Source: Phyto melanocephala (lineage: Eukaryota; Arthropoda; Insecta; Diptera; Rhinophoridae). Taken from it: a DNA stretch of 64,000 bases. The stretch covers positions 57,459,997-57,523,996 of the forward strand of contig OW799237.1 of the NCBI GenBank assembly GCA_941918925.1, written 5' to 3'. Below the pieces are notes generated by a model. It did not search any database, was not told the DNA's origin, and saw only the letters and a program-made list of their open reading frames with translations. The number at the start of each line of letters is the position of its first letter. The stretch's first letter is position 1. Positions 31,280-42,378 of the stretch are shown here, in pieces. The translations under genes were made by a program, and so were the position numbers.

Positions 31280-33721
31280 TTATTTTTTGTTTTTACTTGT
31301 TTTATTATATATGTATTTAGGTTTTTGTTTAAGATTCTGAAATCCCAAATTTTTTACAAATTCTCTTTCATTATAATCATGACAATCTTCCCTATCCTTG
31401 TTTATCTTTAGCATTCTATTGATTTTATCTTCAGAAATTTTATTATGCAACATATGCCAAATAGATTTGTCCACCTTATTATGAAGTAATTCATTTGGTT
31501 TATATCCAGTTGTATTATGGGTTGAGTCATTATAAATTTGAACAGATTTTAGAACAAGTGCCTTTTTATCACAATCACTATCCTTTCTTTCCAATTTGAA
31601 AAGTCTAATATGTTCATTTAGTGTCAAGTGAAATCGTTCTATATCTGCGTTTCCTGTATGGGTATTAGGTGATTTGAAATGAAAATCAACTTCTTCGCAG
31701 TTAAGAAAGTTTTTAATGTAAGCAGTATTAAATTCATTATCCGCAATTATCTTTTTTGGTTTTCCCAAAATAGCGAATCTTTCCCTTAATTTTTCAACAA
31801 TTGTTATTGAATTTGTATCACTCAAATAGTGAACTGAAACATGCTTCGAAAGTTTATCAATACATGTTAAAAATGTAGTTTGTTTGTTAAGAAACCATAT
31901 ATCAATATGAATGATTTCATTAGACTGTACTGGAGTTTCTCTTTTACATAATTTCGGTTTTATAGGACGTCTATCAAATTTACACATATTACATATCACA
32001 CAATTATTTATGAATTTATGGATTTCTTTTCTTAAGTTTGGGTAATATATTTTATCTTTCAATTCAAAATACGTTTCTTCTATTCCTCTGTGATTCTTAT
32101 CATTGTGATATTTCTCTATTACCTCTAGAAGATTTTCCTTATTAAAAATGTCTTTTATTAATTTAGAGCATTTTAAAAATTTTACCTGCTCCGAATTTGA
32201 GAAGAAATGTACAATTGTACCCTGAAGTTTCCTGAATATATCAAAATTTTCACAAAAAATAGCTACAGTTCCCTTGATAGGAAGAATTTGTTTTAAAACA
32301 TCTAATATTTTCTCTTCATAATATTCCGTTAAAGTTATTAAATGTCTTATTTTCCTTTGATTTAGGATTTTCCTTTCATATTTAAATTTTTTTCCTAATC
32401 TTATCACAATTTGGTTTCGAAATATATTTGCTGGGGACTCTGAGATAAAAATATAATCATTTAAGTTTTCTCTTCTGCTATGTATTGTAGCTTTATCTGA
32501 ATAACAATTTGGATCATTTTTTTCTAAGTGATTTATATTCGGACGGCTAAGATAGTCTGCAACTTGATTTGTTTTTCCCTTAATATATTCAATATCAAAG
32601 TCATATTCATTTAACTGAATCTTCCATCTTTGTAGTTTCATGTTAGGTTCTTTTAATGAATTAAGCCATACAAGAGGCCTGTGATCAGTCTGTATTTTAA
32701 ATTTTCTACCAAATAAATAAGGTCTGAAATATTTCGTTGAAGACACAATAGCTAATAACTCCTTTTCCACTGCACTATAATTCCGTTCGTGTTGATTTAA
32801 TGTTCTAGAATAAAAAGCAATTGGATGTCCATTTTGTGATAAAACTGAACCTAAAGCATAATTGCTAGCATCTGTAGTCAAAACAAACGTCTTGTTAAAA
32901 TTTGGGTATGCCAAAACTGGAGCAGAACATAAAATTCTCTTTAATTTGTTAAAAGATTCAATATAGTTCGTATTATTCACATTTATATGTGAACCTTTTT
33001 TAAGACAAGAAATCATTGGATGTGCAATTTGGCTATATTTAATAAATTTTCTATAGAATCCAGTCATACCTAAGAAAGCTCTTATTTGTTTCGTAGTTTT
33101 TGGCAAATTAATTTTCTGTATTACCTCAACTTTGTTAGGATTTGGTCTAATACCATCACTTGTAATAACGTGTCCGAGGTATTCAGACTCACGCTTGAAA
33201 AAATTACATTTGTCAACTTGGACTTTCATGTTATATTCAGATAACCTCTGAAAAATTTTTGTCAAGGATAATATATGTTCCTTTAAAGAAGTTGAAAATA
33301 CCAATATATCATCTAAATAAACTACGCATATATTATTTATATAATCCTGTAATACCTAATTCATAATTCTTTGGGATGATGCTGGAGCATTTTTCAAACC
33401 AAATGGCATTCTTGTAAACTCATAATGTCCAGTTGATGTTGAAAATGCTGTTTTATGTCTATCCTCTGGCAATAACGGTATTTGGTTAAATCCTTTAGCT
33501 AAATCAATAGTACTAAAATACTGAGAATTTCCTAGCTTAGCAAAAAGATCCTCCATATTAGGAATGGGAAATTTATCTTCTATAGTTACATTATTTAATT
33601 TCCTATAATCAATTACTAATCTAAATTTTTCCTTTCCAGAGTTATCCATTTTTTTAGAAACGACCCAGATTAGTGCATTGTATGGGCTACACGATTTTGT
33701 TATTATCCCAGATTGCAACAT
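31280..33721 (-). pseudogene. gypsy pol: reverse transcriptase, RNase H, integrase
   Basis: One frame broken by a single TAG at 33356-33358. From its upstream end: RT fingers ([35 protein letters not shown] with motif A Asp, [14 protein letters not shown]). The YLDD catalytic motif lies just past the nonsense codon. Next comes RT connection (CNFFKRESEYLGHVITSDGI), RNase H (LTTDASNYALGSVLSQNG, ERNYSAVEKELLAIV, TDHRPLVWL) and the integrase HHCC finger (H...H...CVICNMC). The DDE core follows: Asp in IHIDIW, Asp in IIADNEFN, Glu in NADIERFH. The integrase end has no chromodomain that I can see. The element copies its RNA and inserts the cDNA. With the nonsense codon and other damage upstream this copy cannot act alone. 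Confidence 0.85.
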
Positions 33722-33909
33722 TTCATTAATTTGCTTTGCAACCTCTTCCTTATAAATTTCCGGAAATCGATAAGTTCTCGAATAGATTTGAATATTATTA
33801 TCTTATGTCTATATTTGACTACGGAAGATAAATTTTCACCTTCGATATAAAAAACATTCTTAACATGTTTGATCAATATTGTCAATTCTTCAATTTCCTC
33901 ATTGTTCAA
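33703..33909 (-). pseudogene. gypsy pol, region between protease and RT (other frame)
   Basis: 68 codons in a different phase, ending next to the RT frame. The leading part reads as gypsy spacer between protease and RT. The expected residues just before LQSGIITKS ([16 protein letters not shown]) are found in the neighbouring frame, which indicates a small indel near 33760-33790. Confidence 0.5.
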
Positions 33910-33996
33910 ATTTTCCGTTTTTAACTTTTTTGTTATAGATTCAATTTTAGGTTCATTAAAATTTATATCCGTTAAAGTTGATTCAAAATATAATTA

Positions 33997-34400
33997 TTAG
34001 TCATTATCATTGTACTCTATATCTGAATTTTCATATACTAAAGGAATTTTTGCATTTTGAGTAATTAATAAATTTTGCTCTAAATCATTTTTCGTTCCTA
34101 AGGGTTTAAGTACATTGCATCCGAAAATTCCGTCGAAATCACTAAAAATATCTGTCTCAAGCATTTCAATCTTCTTATTAGGACAATTAAATTCTTTAAA
34201 AAGAGGTATTGTTATTTTTGATGTGGTAATAGACTTAGAGTTAATAGTATTTAGAATAATTGGATTTTCAAGTTCCATTCTAAATGAATTATAAAAAAGA
34301 CCTTTTCTTGGAAGTGAAGTCCCTGATCCCGAATCTATTAATAATTTAATTGGAACAGTTCTTGTCTTTACTATTATACAGGGTAAAGTTCCTCGGCCTG
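33997..34400 (-). pseudogene. gypsy aspartic protease region
   Basis: The minus strand reads IKLLIDSGSGTSLPRKGLF near 34300-34350, giving the catalytic Asp-Ser-Gly, followed in the same frame by a 93-codon stretch with FSDFDGIFGCNVLKPLG. The second block is the usual C-terminal protease signature of gypsy-group elements, where the family often has Gly-Asn-Asp/Gly-x-Asp. The frame stops at 33997, and another frame follows before RT. The protease would cleave the Gag-Pol precursor inside particles. Confidence 0.65.
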
Positions 34401-34449
34401 CATTTGAAAATTTGATACCTGTATGTTTTCAACTTCCATTCTATTTGAA

Positions 34450-35301
34450 CTACATATTCGTACTTTGTTGGGATTTGCAAGAATAATTTCTATTATTAGT
34501 ATTATCATTACTAAAATTTTGTGGTACATTTAAATTGGAATATGAATTCGATTTCAATTGTTTACTTTGATCGTATAAAAAATTGTTTCTACTCCTTCCA
34601 AAATTTCCAAAACAATTTGGTCTATGTTGATTGCTATTATTATTACTTTGATAGGAAAACTTGTCATAACTATTATCAGAAGTTGGTTGAAAATTTTGAA
34701 CTTTCTGGTTAGAATTTCTAAAGAACTTTTTATATAAATTTTGGCTTTCTAATTTAGATGAAGAAAATTTATAAAAGTATTCAGTTTCTATTAAAATTTC
34801 TTCTGCTTTTAATAAAGAATTAAGATTTCTTGAATTTAATACCAGCTTAGGTTCATTAGGCAGTTTGGATATAAAAATCTTTAAAACCATACTCTCATTA
34901 TTTCTACAATTATACCATTTTTCATTGTCCCTATCTATACTAGTTTTTAAATTTAATTTTGTCAGTAATTTTAACATGTATTCATATAAATTACTAACAT
35001 TATCTCTAAACTCTGCTGTCTTGATTTTGTTTATTATAGATTCTACACTATCAGAGATATTAAAATTAATTCTTAAAATTACATTAATCTGATCCCATTT
35101 AATAGGGTTATTATTATTAATTAATGTTATACTAGCTTTTGAAATAATTTTGTTTCTTACTCTCAAGTCAAATAATGATATAAGAGATGAATCCACATGC
35201 TGACGAATCTCTTCGACATGCCTCGTAAAAATTTCAAGATCTTCGGGCTTTCCATCAAATTGTGGAACACCTTCTAACAAATTAAAAGCATTGAACGCCA
35301 T
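34450..35301 (-). CDS. gypsy Gag
   Basis: 283 codons, intact, starting MAFNAFNLLEGVPQFDGKPE about 190 bp downstream of the primer site. The N-terminal two thirds is the capsid-like domain (FTRHVEEIRQHVD, then IKTAEFRDNVSNLYEYMLKL and ISKLPNEPKLVLNSRNLNSL). The C-terminal third is rich in Asn, Ser, Gln and Phe and contains no CCHC zinc knuckle that I can see, as in several insect gypsy-group Gags. It would form the particle core. The reading frame for the protease follows after about 50 bp. The Asn-rich tail could be prone to slippage. Confidence 0.75.
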   Translation of the reverse strand: MAFNAFNLLEGVPQFDGKPEDLEIFTRHVEEIRQHVDSSLISLFDLRVRNKIISKASITLINNNNPIKWDQINVILRINFNISDSVESIINKIKTAEFRDNVSNLYEYMLKLLTKLNLKTSIDRDNEKWYNCRNNESMVLKIFISKLPNEPKLVLNSRNLNSLLKAEEILIETEYFYKFSSSKLESQNLYKKFFRNSNQKVQNFQPTSDNSYDKFSYQSNNNSNQHRPNCFGNFGRSRNNFLYDQSKQLKSNSYSNLNVPQNFSNDNTNNRNYSCKSQQSTNM

Positions 35302-35489
35302 TACTTGGTTCTTGATATTTGGTGTTGATTTGATTCTGCTCGTTACCTTCCTCTCCTTTCTATTATTTTTAGCTATTAGTTTTGATATTTCAGCTGTCTT
35401 CCAGTAAACTTAATTCTTGTTCATCGTTTTGTTGAACTTTGAATATTTTCACTATTTTAAGTTAAAGATTCCTGTTTGTAGTTCGTAAA

Positions 35490-35502
35490 CCCGACTGCGC
35501 CA
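35490..35502 (-). promoter_or_regulatory. gypsy primer-binding site (tRNA-Ser type)
   Basis: On the minus strand the sequence is TGGCGCAGTCGGG, complementary to the 3' end of a serine tRNA as in 17.6/297-type elements (family knowledge). It marks the 3' boundary of the 5' LTR at about 35503. Confidence 0.75.
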
Positions 35503-36655
35503 ATTAATTGTTTGATAACACAATCTCAAACAATTCACAATTCAAAATATAGTAAGTATGTTTTTTGTCCAAAAATTATAATTTCAATTAAGTTTCCTCT
35601 TTCTGTTTAAAATAATTGATTTTATATCTTCTTTTAAACACAACAATAAAATATTGAAACATATATTTTTGATAGTTTTTATTTATGTAAATTAAATTGA
35701 AAATATTACAATTGAAAACAAGTAAAAGCGCTATATTCGGCCGTGCCGAATCTTATATACCCTTCACAACGTGTAGTCATGCAATAACAGTAAATTCACG
35801 TATGTATGTTAAAAAAAACAAAAAAAAAAATAAAAAATAAAAAAAAAATTTAAAAAAAAAAAATTAAAAAAAAAAATTAAAAAAAAAAAAATTATTATAT
35901 ACATATATAATATATATAAAACAAAAAAAAAAATAAAAAAAAAATTAAAAAAAAAAAAATAAAAAAAAATAATAATAAAAATATATATAATATATTAAAT
36001 AAAAAATAAAAAAAAAATAAAAAAAAAATTAAAAAAAAAAATTTTTAAAAAATTTAAAAAAAAATTTTTTTGCCTCAGCTGGGATTCGATGCCACGTTTT
36101 CTCTAACCAGTATACACGTTTGTATGTATGTATGTTGTTGTTGTAATGTTGTTTTTATGAAAAGAAAATCGAGGTGGTCGTGGGTTTTTGCTCATATCTC
36201 AGTTGTTTATGTACCGATGTTTCTGATTTTCAATACCGATCTACTCCCGAATATTTCTGATATTTTAATACCTTACCCGGGTCCAACCTATGTCGGGGGG
36301 CTTCAAAAAGTTGATTTCAACATACACACGGACAGACGGTCAGACGGACAGACGGTCAGGGCTTAATCGACTCCTCTATTCATAAGCTTTCAGAAAATAT
36401 ATACTTTATGGGGTCGGAAATGAAAATTGTAGAAATTTCACACGGAATGACAAACCTATATATACCCTTTTTCACTGTGTGAAGGGTATAAATATAACGA
36501 TAATAATGTATAAAAAATTTGACAAAGAAATATGAATAAAATTCCAAAGAAAATATAATTAATATTATTTAATACACATACATATTTACTTATAAAATAT
36601 AACAGTAACAAAATAAGTGAAATTAGGATTAGGAATGTTTATTAAACATATAACT
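35503..36655 (-). repeat. gypsy 5' LTR containing a DINE insertion
   Basis: Without the DINE at 35716-36491 the LTR would be about 380 bp. Its first 96 bp match the truncated 3' LTR. Confidence 0.7.
35716..36491 (-). mobile_element. DINE-like element, subfamily A, inside the gypsy LTR
   Basis: Complete copy: CAAGTAAAAGCGCTATATTC with palindrome, long A/T tracts, 'cagctgggattcgatgcc', 'gaggtggtcgtgg', 'cccgggtccaacctatgtcg', the GACAGACG tract, GGGGTCGGAAATG and the hairpin TTTTTCACTGTGTGAAGGG. The CACTGTGTG hairpin and the 'cccgggtccaa' block define subfamily A. No target duplication is visible, as expected for Helentron-type insertion. Confidence 0.85.
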
Positions 36656-36659
36656 CCCG

Positions 36660-37205
36660 GTGAATGATATAAAATAGTTAATATAGGTATACATTTATTC
36701 CAAAAATTTACAAACGAAAATCAATTTTTTTTCAGCTTCTAGAAAACCGACAGTCAATATTGGTATCATCTGAAAGAAGTTAACTAGCGCAATATAAACA
36801 CTATAAAAAGATTAAAATTCATGGTGGCCGCCCCTACAAGACGGCGGACAATAAATTTATATATGGGTTAAATCTGGTATTTTAAAATGTATTCGTATCA
36901 AATGAAAGGGCTTGTCCAGTAAAATACAGTAAATTATTAAAAAATGTAAAATCCAAGATGGCGTCTTAAACAAAATGGCGGATACAATTTTTTAACCCCA
37001 TTAATATGTGTATCAAATTAAAGGGGTTGACTAGTAAAATACAGTTATCAACGTAAAAACTCAAAATCAAGGATGGCGACGGAAATAATATGGACAAATG
37101 ACGTATAACATGAAACATATAAGCTACGATGTGGGTTTTACCTATGTACATGATGGTGAAGGGTATTATCAGATTCGGCACGGCCGAATATAGCACTCTT
37201 ATTTC
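36660..37205 (+). mobile_element. DINE-like long variant, 3' half
   Basis: Matches 2390-2935 (e.g. 'tcaatattggtatcatctga', 'aaaatccaagatggcg', 'cagattcggcacggccgaat'). It begins within a few bases of the gypsy 5' LTR end. The missing 5' half is not found on the far side of the gypsy/foldback complex. Confidence 0.7.
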
Positions 37206-37209
37206 TTTT

Positions 37210-37528
37210 TTTATTTTTTTTTGTTATATATTATTTATATTATAATTTTTTTTATTTTGAATTTTTTTTTATATTTTTTATATTTATTATTTATATCTTT
37301 TTGTTTTTATTTATTTTTAAATTTTTATTTAAATTTTTTTTACATACATACGTAAATTTATAGTTTTACAATGGGATGTTTTTATATATGTATGTTTTTT
37401 CGACGTATGTATGTACGTATTTCATATGAGATGAATGGTGTTACAAACTATTATTATTGCATGACTGCACGTTGTGAAGGGTATATAAGATTCGGCAAGG
37501 CCGAATATAGCACTCTTACTTGTTATTT
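37210..37528 (+). mobile_element. DINE-like element, 3' portion
   Basis: T-rich core followed by 'acatacatacgtaaatttat', 'cacgttgtgaagggtatata', a slightly mutated palindrome (ATTCGGCAAGGCCGAAT) and ATAGCACTCTTACTTGTT. It is joined directly behind the preceding fragment. Confidence 0.75.
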
Positions 37529-38018
37529 ATGAAACGTTTACAATACTTTGGAGAATTATTTATAGCAACATATTTTTATCATATGTTTTTATTTAAAAAG
37601 CAATGCGTTTTATTTGGATAATTAATAGCTTTAAAGGAGTTTAATATCAAAGTAATTTTTTTATTTTTTCCACTTCAAATTGAAGTTTGTTTATTTTTTT
37701 CATAGTTTGAAAAATATAAAAACATAATGATAACGTTAAAGTAATTTAAGTTCCAAACAGCAACCCTTTTACTTTTGTTTGTTATTATCTTTCATTTTAT
37801 CACTATTTTGAATAGTAAAAATATAATTTTTCGGATTTATTCTTTCATTTATAACAATTAAAAAAATTCTTTGTAAAAATAAAGAATATTAAAAATATGA
37901 ACTCAAGCCTGATTAAAAATTTAAATATTAGTTTTAAAGGATAGATTAACTTTTAGGCATATGTATTTATATACAGTCATTAAAGCTACATATATGATTA
38001 AATTATGTAACAGACTTA
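37529..38018. other. no gene seen
   Basis: AT-rich spacer between two DINE copies; nothing recognised. Confidence 0.45.
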
Positions 38019-38802
38019 CTTTTTATACCCTTCACACAGTGAAAAAGGGTATATATAGGTTTGTCATTCCGTGTGAAATTTCTACAATTTTCATTTCCGA
38101 CCCCATAAAGTATATATTTTCTAAAAGCTTATGAATAGGGGAGTCGATTAAGCTCTGTCAGTCTGTCCGTGTGTATGTTGAAATCAACTTTTTGAAGCCC
38201 CCCGACATAGGTTGGACCCGGGTAAGGTATTAAAGTATCAGAAATATTCGGGAGTAGATCGGTAAAATCAGAAACATCGGTACATAAACAACTGAGATAT
38301 GAGCAAAAACCCACGACCACCTCGATTTTTTTTCACAAAAACAACATTACAACAACAATATACATACATACAAACATGTATATACTGGTTAGAGAAAACG
38401 TGGCATCGAATTCCAGCTGAGCCAAAAAAATTTTCCATTTTTTTTTATTTTTTATTTTATATATTATTTATATTTTTATTATTTTTTTTTTTTAATTTTT
38501 TTTTTAAATTTTTTTTTATTTTTTTTTGTTTTATATATATTATATATATAATAATTTTTTTTAAAATTTTTTTTTAAAATTTTAAAAAAAAATTTTTTTT
38601 TTAAATTTTTAAAATTTTTTTTTTTTTGTTTTTTTAACATACATACGTGAATTTATAATTTTACAATGGGATGTTTTTATATATGTATGTACGTATTTCA
38701 TATGGGATGAATGGTGACACAAACTATTGTTATTGTATGACTACACGTTGTGAAGGGTATATAAGATTCGGCACGGCCGAATATAGCGCTCTTACTTGTT
38801 TA
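38019..38802 (+). mobile_element. DINE-like element, subfamily A, complete
   Basis: Begins TATACCCTTCACACAGTG with hairpin to AAAAAGGGTATATATAGG, then TTTCCGACCCCATAAAG, GTCTGTCCGTGTG and 'gcccccc gacatagg'-type sequence, the AT-rich core, and ends with ATTCGGCACGGCCGAAT plus ATAGCGCTCTTACTTGTT. The GTCY tract is short (one and a half units). Confidence 0.85.
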
Positions 38803-39184
38803 AATTTAAATATAGTGAAATATATGTCGAAAAACTACTATAGAGTATTGAGTACAAAATTAAGGGGACACTACTTAAAACTCAGTACCCAAATATTTTA
38901 TACTTTACCAGCACAAAGAAAACAAGTAAGAGCACTATATTCGGCTGTGCCGAATCTTTTATACCCACCACCAATTTGATGTACAGAATTTATTATTTTG
39001 CTATTAACAGAAATCGCTATAGCATAATCTCTTTATATTAAAATATGTATAACTTTCTTTGTACACCTTTGATATGCTAGTAAAATGTTTTCGTAAATTT
39101 AGTCTTTCAATGAAAGTGACCGTTAAAGTAGGCGTCTCAAAATAGTTTCTGCTAATAAATATATTTGAAATATTTCAATATAGT

Positions 39185-39558
39185 TGTTTACTACATCTTT
39201 TTCATCAGCTGCATCTTTAATTTCTGATAATACTGTACCAACTAAAGCCGTCAGAGAACTTCGTACAATTCCGCCAAGAAAAACTATATTTGCTACTCGT
39301 TTTCTTCTTGAAACAACTGTTGATGATGTTAAAAACTACCTATTATCTAAATTTAATAATAATCTACCTGCTAACATAAATATTTTTAAAATTAATTCAA
39401 GAAATAGAGCCTCGTTTAAAATAATTGTCCCACTCGAATATTTTGAACAAATCGTAAACGTAAATTTTTGGCCAAACCATACACTAGTACGTGAATTTAT
39501 TTATCGTGATGAAAACTTAGCTCGTATTCCAACATCTAATCAAACTTCAAAAAACTAA
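39185..39558 (+). pseudogene. LINE ORF1, C-terminal part
   Basis: About 120 codons ending in TAA at 39556-39558. Segments VRELRTIPPRKTIFATRFLL, TTVDDVKNYLLSKFNNNLPA and FKIIVPLEYFEQIVNVNFWP-NHTLVREF correspond to the C-terminal domain typical of ORF1 proteins in Jockey/CR1-type LINEs, which bind the element RNA. The zinc knuckles and N-terminus are missing because the element is 5'-truncated. Its stop overlaps the ORF2 start as TAATG. Confidence 0.65.
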
Positions 39559-40580
39559 TGCAAAATTCTACCCTTAACATCATTTATCAAAATGCAAATG
39601 GAATGAATACTAAGCTTACTGATATGTTCCTTAACAGCTTTGACTGCGAATTTCATGTTGCTGCATTTACTGAAACCTGACTTACTAATAATACTAATAA
39701 CTCTGAAATTTTTTGTAGTAAATATCAAGTTTTTAGACGTGATAGAATTGGCAAACGTGGTGGTGGTGTTTTAATTGCTGTTTCCTGTTTGTATCCTGCT
39801 GAACAGTTATTATTTGCAAATTCATCTGATATTGAATTTATCGCTGTTGTAATACAAATTCAAAATATATCGCTCTTTATTACCTGCTCATATATACCTC
39901 CAAACTCTGATCCACAACTTTATGGTGAACATGTTTTGTTAATAAAATCCGTTGCAGATAAACTAAAGTCAGCTGATTTTTTGAAGATTTTTGGTGATTT
40001 TAATATTCCGACTGCATCCTGGATTACATCAGATGATACAGATTTCTTTGTACCGATTACATCACATGATTGGAGTCAAGATTTTTTCAATAGTCTGACT
40101 AATTTAAGTGTCTTTCAAATAAATAAAATTTTTAATTACAACAACCGCTTATTGGATCTCGTATTTGTAAATAATCCCTCTCTATTCGACGTATCTAGGA
40201 CTAACCCCTTATTTATTCCTGAGGACCGACACCATCCTACATTGTTAATTTCTACACCATTGCCTCAAAAGGAAACTGTTCACACTGTATCTGAGTCGCT
40301 CTGTTTTAAACGTACGAACTACCATATGTTAAATAACTTGTTACATAATATTAACTGGTTTAAAATTCTTGCTTTTTCTTATAATGGTAGTAATTTTGAT
40401 CAAATCGTGTTGAAATTTTACTCAGTTCTCTTCAGTTGTTTATCAGCAAGCACCCCATTGTTAAAAAAGGTAACATCAAATCGTCCTCCATGGTATTCCC
40501 GTACTTTAACCTGGTTAAAAAATCGTAAAAACCGTTTATATAAAAAGTTCATGAAAAGCTCAAAGCCGTTATATTTTTGA
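39558..40580 (+). pseudogene. LINE ORF2, endonuclease domain
   Basis: Begins at the ATG overlapping the ORF1 stop: NSTLNIIYQNANGMNTKLTD, then VAAFTET followed by an in-frame TGA at 39678-39680 where the family has Trp. It continues with FRRDRIGKRGGGVLIAVS, LFITCSYIPPNSDPQLY, LKIFGDFNIPTASWI (GDFN active-site block) and LLDLVFVNN, then PEDRHHPTLLIS (His block). The domain nicks target DNA. The frame is lost after LKNRKNRLYKKFMKSSKPLY at 40580. Confidence 0.75.
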
Positions 40581-40614
40581 AAACAAAAAATGTTATGCAT
40601 CGTATATAAACAAA

Positions 40615-41094
40615 ATGAAATTTTACTTTAAAAAGAATCCGAAAATGTTTTATAATTTTGTCAACTCCAAACGTAGAGTTTCAACGTATCCAACTACTAT
40701 GAAAATGAATAATGTTGTTTATTCTAATAATGCAGATATTGCCAATTCTTTTGCTGATTTCTTCGCCTCTACTTTTTCTGCAAAAACGTTCCATAGTTCA
40801 ATTTATCCTTATGATATTACTTCGTCTTCATCAATTAATATATCATCTTTAGATGTCGATACTGTCTTAAAAAGCCTGAGAAGTATAAAAAATTGTTATA
40901 AACCTGGTCCTGATGGTATTCCTAGCTGCATATTAAAAAATTGTGCCGACGTTTTGGCTATTCCTATCACTCATCTATTTAACAGTTCTTTGAAATTTGG
41001 TATATTTCCTAAATGTTGGAAAGATTCATTTATCATCCCCCTTCATAAATCTGGTAGCCGTAGTGATGTTACTAATTATAGAGCAATAGCTTAA
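40615..41094 (+). pseudogene. LINE ORF2, linker and RT beginning
   Basis: 159 codons in a shifted frame: FYFKKNPKMFYNFVNSKRRV, ADIANSFADFFASTF, LRSIKNCYKPGPDGIPSCIL and FIIPLHKSGSRSDVTNYRAI-A. PGPDGIP and LHKSGSRSDVTNYR are standard RT motifs 0-2. The expected next residues are replaced by a stop, and the following stretch (SLNSIPKLFEKI-like) lies in another phase. Confidence 0.75.
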
Positions 41095-41410
41095 CTCCAT
41101 TCCTAAACTGTTTGAAAAAATATTAACGGACATCCTAACTACCCAAATATCAACAATTCTTTCTCCAGCACAACATGGTTTTTGTAAAGGTAGATCTACA
41201 TCCACAAACCTAATGGAACTGACGTCCTTCATCAATACGGGATTTTGTAATGGTAACCAAACTGATGTAGTCTATACTGATTTCAGTAAAGCCTTCGATA
41301 AGGTTAACCATGATTTATTGTTAGTGAAGCTCAAAAAATTAGGGTTTCCGGTAAACCTTTTAAAATGGATTAGTTCTTATTTAAAGGATCGGAGACAATG
41401 TGTTTTTTAA
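41095..41410 (+). pseudogene. LINE ORF2, RT palm block A
   Basis: In a third phase: LSPAQHGFCKGRSTSTNLME, then FINTGFCNGNQTDVVYTDFS-KAFDKVNHDLL, where the Asp of YTDFSKAFD is the first catalytic residue, and WISSYLKDRRQCVF before a stop created by a frame change at about 41400. Confidence 0.75.
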
Positions 41411-42378
41411 ATGATTGTATATCAAAACATATTGAAGTAACTTCCGGAGTTCCTCAGGGAAGTCACCTCGGCCCCATCTTATTTTTATTGCTTATAAATG
41501 ATCTTCCAAAGGCTATTCAATACAGCAATATTTTAATGTTTGCTGATGATGTTAAACTTTATTCATGGATTAGAACTGTTGGCGACTGTTTTTATCTCCA
41601 AGCTGATTTAAATAATTTTTTTAATTGGTGTACGGTAAATCTTATGGAATTGAATTTAACAAAATGCAAATCTATGACTTTCTGCAGATATTCACCGATT
41701 TCGAATGTTTACTCTCTAAATGGCTCTAATTTGAATGTTGTTGATTCGTTTTTGGATCTTGGAATTCTCTTTGATGTAAAAATTAATTTCAACTCACATG
41801 TAATAATGACAGTAAATAAAGCTTATGGGGTATTAAGTTTCATGAAGCGTTGGGCGAAGGAATTTAATGATCCTTATGTAACAAAAAATCTATTCACGTC
41901 ATTGGTAAGACCTTTACTGGAATATGGATCAGTAATTTGGGATCCCCAATATGATGTTTATATTCAAAAACTTGAATCAGTCCAAAAGCAATTTTTGCTG
42001 TTCTGCCTTCGTAACCTTCGTTGGAATCCTAATACAAACTTACCGTCATACCGTAGTCGTTTACTACTCATTGCGCTCCCAACGTTACAAAGCCGAAGAA
42101 TTGTTTCCAATATTGCATTTGTCATAAATATAATTCAAGGCAAAATTGATTCTACATATCTTCGACATAAAATATGCATCAATGTTCCTAATAGGCAGCT
42201 TAGATTTTATGAACCGTTATATGTACCATTTCATAGATCAAACTACATTAACTTTGATCCAATTAGAAGAATTTGTGCTGAGGTAAATAAGTTCTATGTT
42301 CACATTGACTTTTCTGATAATGTTGCTGTAACAAGTGGAAAGCTGATAAGATTTCTAAACTCAAATGCATACGTTTAA
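41398..42378 (+). pseudogene. LINE ORF2, RT blocks B-E and C-terminal domain
   Basis: 326 codons: EVTSGVPQGSHLGPILFLLL, then YSNILMFADDVKLYSW (catalytic Asp pair), LNLTKCKSMTFCRYS, SFLDLGILFDVKINFNSHV, RPLLEYGSVIWDPQYDVYI and QKLESVQKQFLLFCLRNL, ending in a natural TAA. Length and order match the C-terminal half of Jockey-type ORF2. Confidence 0.8.

Larger units (their letters stand above)
30982..36655 (-). mobile_element. gypsy-type LTR retrotransposon, defective
   Basis: Minus-strand element with gag, protease, reverse transcriptase, RNase H and integrase in gypsy order; no envelope gene. A direct repeat of 96 bp (30982-31077 and 36560-36655, one mismatch by eye) marks the start of the LTRs (AGTTATATG on the minus strand). 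The serine-tRNA-type primer site is at 35490-35502. The 5' LTR is interrupted by a DINE copy. The 3' LTR is cut after 96 bp, six bases from the foldback terminus. Primer site and gene order resemble the 17.6/297 group (family knowledge). Confidence 0.85.
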
